Source: Saccharum officinarum
Lineage: Eukaryota > Streptophyta > Magnoliopsida > Poales > Poaceae
Length of the DNA: 64,000 nucleotides
Assembly: GCA_020631735.1 (NCBI GenBank)
Contig: CM036199.1
Location: forward strand, 23,043,553-23,107,552
Direction: 5' to 3'
Positions within the stretch are counted from its first letter, which is position 1. Each line of letters opens with the position of its first letter. A model generated the notes under the pieces. The model had not been told where the DNA came from and made no database searches. It saw only the letters and a program-made list of their open reading frames with translations. Both the position numbers and the translations under genes were made by a program. Positions 1 through 18,858 of this stretch are shown in pieces.

Positions 1-254
1 CATTACAATCGGAAAGGACAGAAGGCAAACAAAAAGAAATTAAGCGGAAAAATCTCTTCCCACGTGTGCAATCTACACGGCTGTAACATCCTCAGCCGTG
101 CACAGTCGATTTGAACCATAGATCTCAAAATTGAATGTTAACAAAAAAAATATCAAGCTTTCAAAGGCTCTAAGCGCTGCGTTCCCGTGAGGTTATAAAT
201 AAAGAGGGCACATACTGTTGGCGGCGTAGCAAAGCAATTAACCAGCTAAGCGCA
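1..254 (+). promoter_or_regulatory. Promoter and 5'UTR of beta-glucosidase copy A
   Basis: A TATAAATA box lies at 194-201, about 54 bases before the ATG at 255, so the 5'UTR would be short. The same block precedes copy B (TATA at 46463-46470) and pseudogene C (TATA at 30439-30446), which supports its being the real core promoter. The window starts inside this promoter; its upstream part is outside, but the matching region before copy B is complete (45585-46523). Confidence 0.75.
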
Positions 255-8617
<8,363 letters not shown>

Positions 8618-8830
8618 ATGTTTACCATGGTCTAATCATTGAGTTGGCGGGCTTGCGCCTTGAGCTGTCTCAAGGACTTTGAATATGTGTGCTGTGTGTG
8701 GCATCAATAAAACTATAAAAGGCAGGGAGAAAATGGGTTCTCTTTATTAGAAATAAAATGTTGTAATTATTATGTTTATTGTAACAACCTTCTAGGTTAG
8801 CTCAGATCCCTTGATCGTGGATCTCTGTAT
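8618..8830 (+). terminator. 3'UTR and poly(A) signals of copy A
   Basis: AATAAA occurs at 8706-8711 and 8752-8757, about 90-140 bases after the stop codon. The T-rich stretch beyond could support cleavage. Relatives of this segment occur after copy B and, without a coding region, at 10045-10125 and 11866-11929. Confidence 0.7.
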
Positions 8831-9107
8831 GATTTGTTGTGGCCGTAATAATATAAACTAGTAGCTATATATGCACGTGCAACATACACATGTTTATGGT
8901 TGTTTTTTAAAAGAATGTCATACATTTTGTTAATGAATCAACCAAAAATGAACAATAACATTTTAGTATAGATAATCTTTTAGACCTCATGACTCAAGTA
9001 ACAGAACAAATCAATCAACTCATGGAGAGAGAACAATTCTACTTTCACGTTATTTTTTAAATAATTCATGCATGTAATGAAAAAAATCATAAGGGATCTC
9101 GGCTCTA
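8831..9107. other. AT-rich flank downstream of copy A
   Basis: I see no gene, RNA or clear repeat boundary in this AT-rich spacer between the 3'UTR and the Stowaway MITE. The same spacer follows copy B. Confidence 0.6.
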
Positions 9108-9366
9108 CTCCCTCCATCCCAAATTATAAGGCATTCAAAGAATCTTGGAGAGCCAAATGATATCAAATTTGACCAAATTTATATGATAAGATAATAATAT
9201 TTATGACACCAATTAAGTATTATTAGATTATTCATTAATTATATTTTCATAGTATACCTATTTGATGTTATAAATTTTTATAATTCTTTCTATAATTTTG
9301 GTCAAACTTAAGATGCTTTGACTCTCTAAGATTCTTGGAATGCCTTATAATTTGAAATGGAGGGAG
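9108..9366. mobile_element. Stowaway MITE downstream of copy A
   Basis: A 259-bp element with TIRs CTCCCTCCATCCCAAATTAT and its complement, flanked by TA dinucleotides (9106-9107, 9367-9368). The ends and TA target are typical of Tc1/mariner-derived Stowaway MITEs. It is repeated after copy B at 56160-56418. Confidence 0.92.
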
Positions 9367-9368
9367 TA

Positions 9369-10015
9369 TTCATTAATATTTGAGCTGCACAATAAGACCA
9401 CAACTAAACGGCGCGATGCTGCAATTTTGATATTTGAGCCGGCTTGAAACTGCAACCACACAGTGGCCCATATATAGCAGCCTCGTACCAGGATGAACAA
9501 ATGGCAGCGAAGGATAGGCCGATAGGGGGATGTCCAGCAGCGTGTAGACACCCACAGTGACGCCGCAGGAGACTCTTCAAACTCTAACCTAACCACTCGT
9601 TTCAATCGTGCAGTAGTGATCATACTATCCTTCTGTTCCCTCCCTCTTTGTTACCCTTTGGTTGTACTGAACCCTTTGTTTGCTTACTTTTCTTAATAAT
9701 AAATTCCTGTAGGGGCTTTGGCCCCTCCAGTTTCGTCAAAAAAAAAGTAGTGATCATACGTACAGCCCTTGAGTTCAGTGGCACTAAATCAACAAGTATC
9801 CGTCAGCTATAGTAGTACAGTACATCGCAAGTTGAATCATCTTGTGGCTGTGTTTTTCTGGTTAGGCAGAGGTCGAAAGTAATGTTTTCAAGGCCTTATA
9901 TTATGATATCTCTTATATTATATCGATTGTATATGTCTGAATCGTGAAGTGAAACTAAATCGCATTTCCGATGAGTTGTGATGACAGGTCCTATTGAATC
10001 TACTAGTGTCAGGCA
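9369..10015 (+). pseudogene. Relic promoter module of a lost beta-glucosidase copy
   Basis: This stretch aligns with the 5' flank of copy B (45585-46120) and of pseudogene C (29186-29520). All share the TTTGAGCCGGC, CAGCCTCGTACCAG and GAATCGTGAAGTGAA blocks. No coding exon follows. Instead it runs into a 3'UTR-like remnant at 10045, so the gene body between them has been deleted. A 120-bp retroposon interrupts it. Confidence 0.75.
9626..9745 (+). mobile_element. Short poly(A) retroposon (SINE or 5'-truncated LINE)
   Basis: A 120-bp insert ends in GTTTCGTC plus a run of A. It is flanked by 14-bp direct repeats AGTAGTGATCATAC (9612-9625, 9746-9759). The homologous promoter regions before copies B (about 45860) and C (about 29450) lack it. 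It was copied with the block and recurs at 56678-56798. Confidence 0.85.
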
Positions 10016-10369
10016 AGAATTACATTTTCTGTGGGACCGAGAGAGTATGTCAGTATGTGGGATCAATAAAAAGGCAGGATGAAAATGGGTTCTTTTTATT
10101 AGAGATAAAATGTTGTAAATATTTTTTTTGAACTGTGGGGGTGGGGGGTGTATATGTCTGAATCGTGAAGTGAAACTAAATCGCATTTCCGATGAGTTGT
10201 GATGACAGGTCCTTCTGAATCTACTAGTGTCATTCAAGAATTACATTTTCTGTGGGACGGAGAAAGTATGTCAGTATGCGGGATCAATAAAAAAGCAGGA
10301 TGAAAATGGGTTCTTTTTATTAGAGATAAAATGTTGTAAATATTTTTTTTGAATTGTCGGGGGAGGGGG
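9928..10369 (+). repeat. Tandem duplication, two units of about 221 bp
   Basis: Units 9928-10148 and 10149-10369 both run from TGTATATGTCTGAATCGTG to the poly(T)-GAA(C/T)TGT-G-run. Each unit contains the promoter relic end, the 3'UTR-like piece and the first 20 or so bases of the poly(T)-headed insertion. The duplication therefore happened after that insertion. The copy B side has only one unit. Confidence 0.9.
10045..10125 (+). pseudogene. Relic 3'UTR of a lost beta-glucosidase copy (split)
   Basis: GGGATCAATAAAAAGGCAGG...ATGGGTTCTTTTTATTAGAG...AAATGTTGTAA matches the copy A 3'UTR at about 8700-8770. The continuation, TTGTAACAACCTTCTAGGTT, resumes at about 11882 on the far side of a 1.7-kb insertion. 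The copy A coding exons that should precede it are absent. Confidence 0.75.
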
Positions 10370-10528
10370 CCGCATCCCCACATGAATATATATTGATATA
10401 GAATCAACAGCCTCATTTTTAGGAAAAATGAGACAGGACCCAGTCGCCCGGTTAATTTTGAAAAACCGGACTAAAACCATACAATAGCCCCAGCGCAAGG
10501 GCAAGCTTGTAGCATATCCACTAAAAAA

Positions 10529-10577
<49 letters not shown>

Positions 10578-11865
10578 TGCCCCAGCTTAAGGGTGAATGG
10601 TGGCACAACCACAAAACACCAGTAAGAAGAGAACAACTACAACACCAAGGCACGAGAACTCTTTAACGATGGCTCCATGGAGGTGAACGACGTGAGACCG
10701 TAATCATCGTCAGCCAAGCAGGAGCTTAGCAAGGCTTTCGCCCGAGTCTTGTGCTGAGGATAGCCGCAAATGGTTAGGATTATGCAAGATGTTCTTCAAC
10801 AACGCCTTCAAGAAGAGAATCCATTGTCGCTGGCCCAGACAAGGGCGGAGCTGAGCTTTTGCCCAGAACCTTCACAAGAGCTCTCGTAGAAGAGGCAACA
10901 AATGACATTGTTGGGTCATTCGGACTCCAGAACTGATGCCCCGACGCTGCCGCCACGCTGTCACTGGCTCACCACCACTGCAGGCACAGACATGGTCGAC
11001 GTCGTCATTTTGCTGAGATGGCGCTCTGCCCTCCTCGATGAGAGGCATAGGGGGAGGGCGCCCACGGACACGCAGCCCCCGCCGCTGGCTCGCTCGCGGC
11101 CAAACCGCATGCAATGTGCACTCACGTGTAGAAGAAACTACTGCCGGAGCACCATCTGTGCCCTAGAAACGAAAGGACATAGTTTCACTAGATCCGGAAG
11201 GGAGGTCGCCAGATCAAGCGCAGGGACACCATGGTCACGCAGCCCCATCGCCAGCATGCTCGTGACCAAACCGCGCGCGACCAGGCCCTGCACATGCACA
11301 AGAAGTAGAGGCACTAGCACCACAGATCTTTAGCACCGGGACTAACCGAGGGGGCGGCGAATCCGACCAGATTCCTGCCTAGCCCGACAGGGCACCTACC
11401 GCCGTGGGCTGCCTGCGCACTGGACACGGCTGTCTGGCCTCCCGGCTGACAGATCTGGCCACCACCATCAAGGAGGCGCGGCAGGCCGTCGGATTGCAGC
11501 CCTGGCCGCCTTTGGCGAGCGCACGCTGGATCTGGTCGCTAGGCCACCCGGCCGCTAGATCCGGCCGGCATAGGCCCGCCGCGGGCAGATCCGGATTTCA
11601 GGAGTGCTGGCAACCAAGTTGAGCCACTGGAAGAAAGGGAAAGCACGGGGAGGACAAGGGGAGCAGAGGCGGTGGAAAGGGTGAGGAAGCTACGGTGGCT
11701 GCCTTTTTAAGCAGCACAACCATGGGCCGCCGCCACTGCATGCCGAAGGGGGCGGTGATGGCGACAGTAGGGGTGGCCCCGAGGGGCCTTTGGCAGCGGT
11801 GGCGGTTCGCCCCCCGAGTCACCTCACAGAGATGACACGGGGGTGCACCGAGCTCGTGTGATAAT
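10126..11865 (-). mobile_element. Non-LTR retroposon-like insertion, minus strand
   Basis: The insert begins with poly(T) (a minus-strand poly(A) tail) after TGTAAATAT and ends just before a second TGTAAATAT at about 11870, consistent with target-primed insertion. Its far end (minus-strand 5' part, about 10870-11860) is strongly GC-rich, as in grass LINE leaders. I find no reverse transcriptase, so it is internally deleted or non-autonomous. The GC-rich frames here are interrupted and unrecognised. Confidence 0.6.
10531..10576 (+). repeat. (CAA)n microsatellite
   Basis: About 15 CAA units follow an A-run inside the minus-strand retroposon. They produce artificial poly-Leu and poly-Cys frames on the minus strand. 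Confidence 0.95.
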
Positions 11866-11929
11866 GCTGTAAATATCAGTATGTTTGTTGTAACAACCTT
11901 CTAGGTTATAGCTTCCTTAATCGTGGATC
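11866..11929 (+). pseudogene. Second half of the relic 3'UTR
   Basis: TGTTTGTTGTAACAACCTTCTAGGTTATAG...CGTGGATC matches 8775-8823 downstream of copy A. It continues the remnant interrupted at 10125 and is cut by the CACTA insertion at 11930. Confidence 0.75.
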
Positions 11930-12479
11930 CACTACTGCAGGAATCTTTACCGTGGCAGGCAAAAAGCCTTAACCAAGCCGGGCAAGCCAACTGTCTCGGT
12001 CAAAAGGTCATGGTTAATGGTGGCCTCAACCGCCTCGGTTAATCGATTAACTGAGGCAGTCATCATAATCCAACTGCCTCCGTTAATACATATTATCCGA
12101 GGCAGTTTTCTTAACCAGCCTGCCTTGGTTAATATTTTAACTGAGGCGGTTGGCTAAAGCCACCTGCCTCCGTTAATGATTTCTAGATTTTAAAAAATGC
12201 TCTTTCAATTTTGAATTTGAGTTTGAATTTTGCTAATGAAAACACAGATAAAGCAGAAAATAGAGGACAAACATATTTTACATTCATTCTCGTTCGACGA
12301 ACCAACATTAAGTTATTACATTACATATGTCTTGATCTTTGTTTCACATACACACATCACACATTCATACATGAGCAACTAAAGTCACCTAATCAAAGAT
12401 GTCTGACAACTTGTAATCTGTCAGACCCATGGTTCTCTAGTCTCTTAACTTCTCGTACTTCTCCTCCGTCGCCAACTCA

Positions 12480-12693
12480 CACTCCGTGTTGAAGAATGTT
12501 TCCCCAACCTGCATGCAAGAGTCCATGATAAACTTACATATGTCCGCTATTATTTGAGTGATGCTCTTGTGGTCGATTTTTTCCTTCTCCCACCACCTCT
12601 GTGCTTTCTTGAGTTGGCGTCAGCTATGGATGAATCTGCTGCACGCTCTGAGGTACTCGCAAGGGTAGTATCCACAGACTAATGTACCAGGAG
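12480..12693 (-). pseudogene. Ulp1-like cysteine protease of CACTA, C-terminal piece
   Basis: The minus-strand frame here, joined in mind across the Copia insertion, reads KQPPGTLVCGYYPCEYLRAC, the catalytic-Cys region of CACTA-borne Ulp1/C48-like peptidases. A basic tail (QRWWEKEKIDHKSITQIIADI) follows after an in-frame stop at the end of FIHS. The upstream part lies at 22931-23530. Function as a SUMO-type protease is unlikely in this broken state; in CACTA elements the role of this domain is not settled. Confidence 0.65.
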
Positions 12694-14634
12694 TGTAAGG
12701 TCCAAATGGCTAGAGGAGGGTGAATAGCCTATTTAAAAATCTACAAACTTCACTAAACAACCACGTTAGTATAAAAGATGGCTAAGCTAATTCTAGCACT
12801 AACTTAACTACACTATGCAAGCCACCTATACAATTCTAGTGAAGCAAGGCTATGATCTCTAATACACACCAACAAGACTAAGTCACTAAGCTACTTACTC
12901 CTATGTGATAAAAGCTACACTAAGCAAACTACGCTAGGACTAGTACAAGAAAGTAAAGAGCAAGTGACTTGATTCTTATACCAACGATGTAGAGAAGTGA
13001 TGCACTCGAAGAATCAATCACAATGATCAACCACAAGAGAAATCCTGGGCAAAGAGATGACACAAGATTTTTACTGAGGTTCACTTGCTTTCTGGCAAGC
13101 TACTCCTCGTTGTGGCGATGCACCCACTTGTCGGTTCGCGAGCTAATCGACTACCAAGAGTCGAGCCCTCGGCGGGTGCCGCACAACCGCACACAAGATG
13201 GGGATCCTCCAAGCCATGAGCTCCACTAGAGTATCCAATTTACGAACTCCCGCGGGGAAGGATCAAGAACCCCTTACAACACTTGGTGAGGGCTCCAACA
13301 ATCTTCAATTGTAAGCTCAATCACCTTCGCTGCTCCAAGCCGTCTACCGTATCGGGAAACACAGAAGAGTAACAAGAAATCTGCAGCAACTCGAAGATTA
13401 AGTGCCTCTAGAATGCAACTCTTAAGCAATGCACTTGAATCTCACTCAATCTCACTCAAGATGTGCAACTAAGCAAAGAGATAAGTGGAGGGGTTGTTCT
13501 CTAGCTCAAAGGATGTCTCTAGGTCTCAAAATGTGCAAGAGATGCCCCCAAACCCTGACCATCTTCTATTTATAGCGAAGGGGTACGCAGCTAGCTGTTA
13601 CCGGACGACGCAGTGAAAAACGCACTGACCGGACGCACCGGTCAGGGTGACCGGACGCGTCCGGTCACTATAGGACAAGCGAAAATAGTTCGCGTCAGAA
13701 GTAGCCGTTGCCGTGACCGGACGCGCTTTAGCGTTTGATCGGACGCGCTGCAATCAGCGTCCGGTCAGAGTCCAAAGAGCTCCCACCATGACCGGACGCG
13801 CCGCGTGTCCGGTCGGCTCTACGTCCAGCTCTGCCCCTCTGGGTGCTTGACCGGACGCTCCGGTTCCGTGAGGGATCGAACGCGCCGGTTGCAAACCCTA
13901 GCACTCGCGCGCCTGACTGTTGCGAGAACTGACCAGACGCGTCCGGTCAAACCATGACCGCGTCCGGTGCAGCGTCCGGTCGCCACAGTGACCACCGTTC
14001 GCCTCCGTTTTTTTTTCGACTTCCAGTGCAGTGGAAAATAGGCATTTCACCTCCCCAAAAAGCGCCGAATCCTGTCTCGCAAGCTCGACAGGAGGGAGAG
14101 AGGAACCCAAACCCCTCTCTACCGCTCAAACTCCACTGCCTTCGCAAATGTGCTAACACCACCAAGTATAGACCACCAAGTGCATGTGTGTTAGCATTTC
14201 ACAAACATTTTTCAAGGCGTTATGTTAGCTTTCAACTAGATCCTAATGCATATGCTCAAGACATTGATCTAGTGGCACTTGATTCCCAAGCTAACCATGA
14301 TTGCCCCTCTTGATAGTCAGCTATATATCCTAAGCCCGGTCAATCACTTCTCTACTCATCTTAGACCGGCAAAAGGAAAACCCTATGGTTATACCTTTGT
14401 CTTGCGCTCTTAGATCCTTCTCCTTCACTTGATCATCATGTCCATCATTTTATGTGCATTTCTTCATGATCTTGCTCATCATTTCATGCAACAAATCATG
14501 TGGTCTTGTGGCCATCTCTCCATGCCATTTGCTCCTTCATCACGTGTGTTGCTTATGCCTAATTCAAACCACTTGACACAATGGCATTAGCAACTTGGTG
14601 TCATTAATTACCAACACCAAACTTTGGGCTTTCA
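12694..14634 (-). repeat. 3' LTR of the Copia element (left in window)
   Basis: It runs TGTAAGGTCC...GGGCTTTCA on the + strand. The TATA box on the minus strand lies at about 13566-13575. A cluster of CCGGACGCG units includes the perfect palindrome GACCGGACGCGTCCGGTC at 13649-13666. It differs from its partner LTR by indels, for example about 26 bases present here near 13140-13165 but missing at 21440. Confidence 0.93.
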
Positions 14635-15230
14635 ATCTCCCCCTTTTTGGTAATTGATGACAACCATCATAAAGACATGAAATGAAAACAATTTTCAATT
14701 TCGATAGTATTAGCTCCCCCTACATATGTGCTTCCATGAGTTTGGTTCAATTGTGCACATATGTATGAATTTGAATTTTGGGAGAGTTACTACTATCAAA
14801 TTGATACTAAGGTATATAGAATGGACCTTTGAAGCATGATACCAATCAGAGTTGCCTTTAAATACCATCCTTAGCATCGATGTAGCTAGACACCACTTCT
14901 AATACATCACTTGTAAAGATCACAAACACTAAAGTACCCCATGAGATCAACATTATAAGCAAAGGTGTCTAGATACCACTTATAAAGCTACTCTTAACAA
15001 ATCATCATTCAAGTTCTATTTCTAGCAATCACCATACAATCATGAATATGAATTTAAGCTTTGCAATGCAACAATTCATCATGTTAATGCACATACAAAT
15101 GCAACAAATGATTCATGAGCTTGTTCCCCCTACTCGTGTGCTCAATTTTAATTGATCCCACTCCAAATTCATATCTTTGATTTCTCTCCCCCTTACTATA
15201 TCTTTGTGACTTTTCTCTCCCCCTTTGTCA
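14635..15230 (-). promoter_or_regulatory. Polypurine tracts and noncoding 3' region of the Copia element
   Basis: Immediately inside the 3' LTR, the + strand reads ATCTCCCCCTTTTTGG, a purine tract on the element strand that primes plus-strand DNA. Further C-runs of the same type (CTCCCCCT or similar) occur at about 14711, 15121, 15182 and 15213. Multiple tracts are reported for Sireviruses. No envelope-like gene is recognisable between here and the end of RNase H. Confidence 0.7.
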
Positions 15231-15672
15231 ACATTCACCAAAAATATGCCAATTTTAGTGAGAGTTAAGTCAATCAATATAAGGGAGTCCAAATTATGGT
15301 TCAATCTAGATCACTTGCCTAGAATATGTAATTCGGTTTGATCCAAGGACAAGCTTCTTCACACCTCATAAAGTATAAGGGTTATCTTGACCATGTTGAA
15401 TTACACATCATGAGCTCATTTTCTAGATTCAACACTAGGTTTGCAAACCCACAAACATGTCATATGCTACCACTAGATCAATCAAACATAGAAGCAATAG
15501 TGGTACCATATATACATCAAAATCATTTGAATTTCATGAATGAGCCTATTTGTCATGCAAATATGTCTAAATGTTCTAACTATATCCTTAGCAAAGTATG
15601 AATGGTATGCCAAACAACTTTACCTTGCATTGTCGAAGGGGAGTCATGTCATATAAGAATGTGGGGGTGCAC

Positions 15673-18600
15673 TTATTTCAAGTTGGAGAAGTCAAGTATG
15701 TTCAATTCATTCTTCAACTTGTAAAATCTTTTCTCATCAAGTGGCTTTGTAAAGATATCGGCTAGTTGATCTTCGGTGCCAATGCCTTGTATACAAATAT
15801 CACCCTTTTGTTGATGGTCTCTTATGAAGTGATGCCTTATGTCAATATGTTTTGTTCTTGAATGTTAAACCGGATTTTGTGTCATCTTGATAGCACTCTC
15901 ATTGTCACAAAACAATGGCACATTCTTGAACTTGATTCTAAAATCATTCAAAGTGGCCTTCATCCAAAGCAATTGTGCACAACAACTACCGGCACTAATG
16001 TATTCGGCCTCGGCGGTAGATAGTGCAACACTATTTTGTTTCTTTGATGACCATGAAACAAGAGACCTTCTAAGCAATTGACAAGTGCCACTTGTGCTCA
16101 TTCTATTAATCTTGCATCCACCATAGTCAGAGTCCGAATATCCAATCAACTCAAAATTAGACCCCTTTGGATACCATAGTCCAACATCATGAGTGCCCTT
16201 AAGATATCTCAATATTCTCTTGGTTGCTTTCAAGTGACTTTCTCTAGGTGAAGCTTGATATCTTGCACACTTGCACACACTAAACATCACATCCGGCCTA
16301 GAAGCGGTGACATAGAGCAAACTTTCAATCATAGACCGGTATTGCTTTTGATCTACCATGTTGCCACTAGCATCAATACCCAATTGAATATTTGTGCCCA
16401 TTGGTGTAATCATTGGCTTAGCATCTTGCAATCCAAACTTCTTGATCATGTCCTTGATGTACTTGCCTTGACTTACAAAAGTGGCATTCTTCATTTGTTT
16501 GATTTGAAGTCCAAGGAAGTAACTAAGCTCTCCAATCATAGACATCTCAAACTCATTAGCCATCATATTTCTAAACTCTTCACAAAAGTCTCGATTTGTT
16601 GATCCAAAAATAATATCATCAACATAGATTTGTAACACAAACAAGTCATTTTCAAGCTTCTTGGTGAAGAGAGTGGTGTCAACCTTTCCCATCTTGAACC
16701 CTTTAGAGAGAAGAAAGTCCCTCGATCTCTCATACCATGCTCTATGTGCTTGCTTCAAACCATATAATGCCTTCTTTAGCTTGAAAACATGGTCGGGCTT
16801 CTTGTCATCTTCAAAATCGGGAGGTTGCTCAACATAAACTTCCTCATTGATGTAGCCATTGAGAAATACACTTTTGACATCCATTTGATAGAGCTTGATG
16901 TTGTGTGCACAAGCATATGCTAATAAGATTCTAATTGCCTCCAATCTTGCAACCGGTGCATATGTCTCACCAAAGTCAAGACCTTCAACTTGTGTGTAAC
17001 CTTGTGCTACTAATCTTGCTTTATTCCTCACAACCATGCCATCTTGATCTTGCTTGTTTCTAAAGACCCACTTAGTACCAATCACATTGTAGTTCTTTGG
17101 CCTCTTAACAAGCTCCCAAACTTGATTTCTAGCAAAGTTGTTTAGTTCTTCATGCATGGCATTTACCCAATCAGAATCCTTCAAAGCATCTTCTATTTTC
17201 TTAGGTTCTTCAAGTGACACAAATGAGTAGTGCTCACAAAAGGATGCCAATCTTGATCTAGTTTGAACACCACTTTGAATTCCACCAATGATTTGATCCA
17301 ATGGATGATCTCTTGCAATACTAGTAGGTTGGAGTATTGGGAGTTGGTTGCTTCCACTAGCTTGACCTTGATCTTGAGCTTCATCATGAGAACCACTAGA
17401 GCTTGCTTGATTTGTATCAATTTGCACACTTTGGTTGATCACTTGAGTATCATCATCATCATCAACTTGCCTTGGCCTAACATCACCAATGTCCATGTTC
17501 TTCATTGCATTTGATAATTGATCTCCTCTCACATCATCAAGATTTTGAGCTTCATTTTGAGATCCTTGGGTTTCATCAAACTCAACATCATGAACTTCTT
17601 CCAATGTGCCATTTGTGAGATTCCAAACTCTATATGCCTTGCTTGTGGTAGAATAACCAAGTAAGAATCATTTATCACATTTCTTTTCAAACTTGCTCAA
17701 TCTAGTGCCTTTCTTGAGAATATAGCATTTGCAACCAAACACTCTAAAGTATGCAATATTGGGCTTTCTTCCATTCAATAGCTCATATGGTGTCTTCCCA
17801 AGCTTCCCATAGCAAATAGAGACAGTTGCTACAATAGCAAGCCGTGTTGATGGCTTCACTCCAAAATGAATGACTCACATTGTATTCACTAAACATTAAT
17901 CTAGCCATATTAATCAAAGTTCTATTTTTCCTTTCAACTACACCATTGGATTGAGGAGTGTATGTGTCCAATACCAAGATCATCACATAAATCTTCAATT
18001 CTTGTGTTCTTGAACTCACTACCATTGTCACTTCTAATCTTCTTGATAGTTGTCTCAAACTCATTTTGCACTCTCTTGACAAAAGACTTGAATAGATCAT
18101 AAACATCACTCTTGTCATAGAGAAAGAACACCCAAGTGTATCTAGTGTAGTCATCCACTATCACAAAACCATACTTATTCCCACCAATACTAGTATATGT
18201 TATTGGCCTAAACAAGTCCATGTGCAATAGCTCAAACGCCTTTGATGTGCTCATTTCACTCTTGCTAGGATGTGCATTTCTAACTTGTTTGCCGGCTTGA
18301 CAAGCACTACAAGGTTTATCCTTCTCAAAGGTGACATCCTTCAAGCCTCTAACTAAGTCATGCCTCAAAAGTTTGTTCAATTGTTTCATTCCAACATGAC
18401 CAAGCCTTCTATGCCACAATCATCCCATACTAGATTTGCTAAGCAAGCATGATGTCAATTGGGTCTCACTATCATTGAAGTCAACCAAGTATAAGCTACC
18501 ATGTCTAAATCCTTTGAATATCAAATTTGATCCATCAACACTTATGACTTCAACATCATCACTATCAAATATACACTTAAAGCCAAGATCACAAAGTTGT

Positions 18601-18858
18601 GCCACCGACAAAAGATTGAAATCCAAGCTCTCAACTAGCAACACATTAGATATGCTCATGTCATTTGAGATAGCAATTTTACCAAGCCCCTTGACTTTGT
18701 CTTTCTTGTTGTTGCCAAAAGTGATAGCATCAAAACCACCATTTTAACTTGTATCAATTGATTTGAACATACAAGAATCCCCGGTCATATGTTGAGTGCA
18801 CCCACTATCAAGCACCCAATGACTTCCTTCGGCTTTGTAATTGACCTACAAGACAAGA
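15673..18858 (-). pseudogene. Copia pol: protease, integrase, reverse transcriptase, RNase H (broken)
   Basis: In minus-strand order: protease motif DSGCTQHMTG (about 18795-18830); GAG-pre-integrase HRRLGH (about 18410) with a zinc-binding CSACQAGK; integrase core with FVIVDDYTRYTWVFF and IRSDNGSEF; RT with [23 protein letters not shown] and the catalytic YVDDIIFGS; RNase H with YSDSDYGGC and LSTAEAEY; stop at 15673-15675. The longest open piece (17604-15865) is the RT/RNase H. Stops include one before the terminal HSRTKHID segment and one ahead of NGGFDAITFG; frame breaks lie near 17660, 17940 and 18850. The CAA-to-TAA type changes fit decay of methylated cytosines. Confidence 0.93.

Noticed and set aside
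10271..10653. Minus-strand frames with poly-Leu or poly-Cys
   Set aside because: They translate the (CAA)n microsatellite inside a retroposon.
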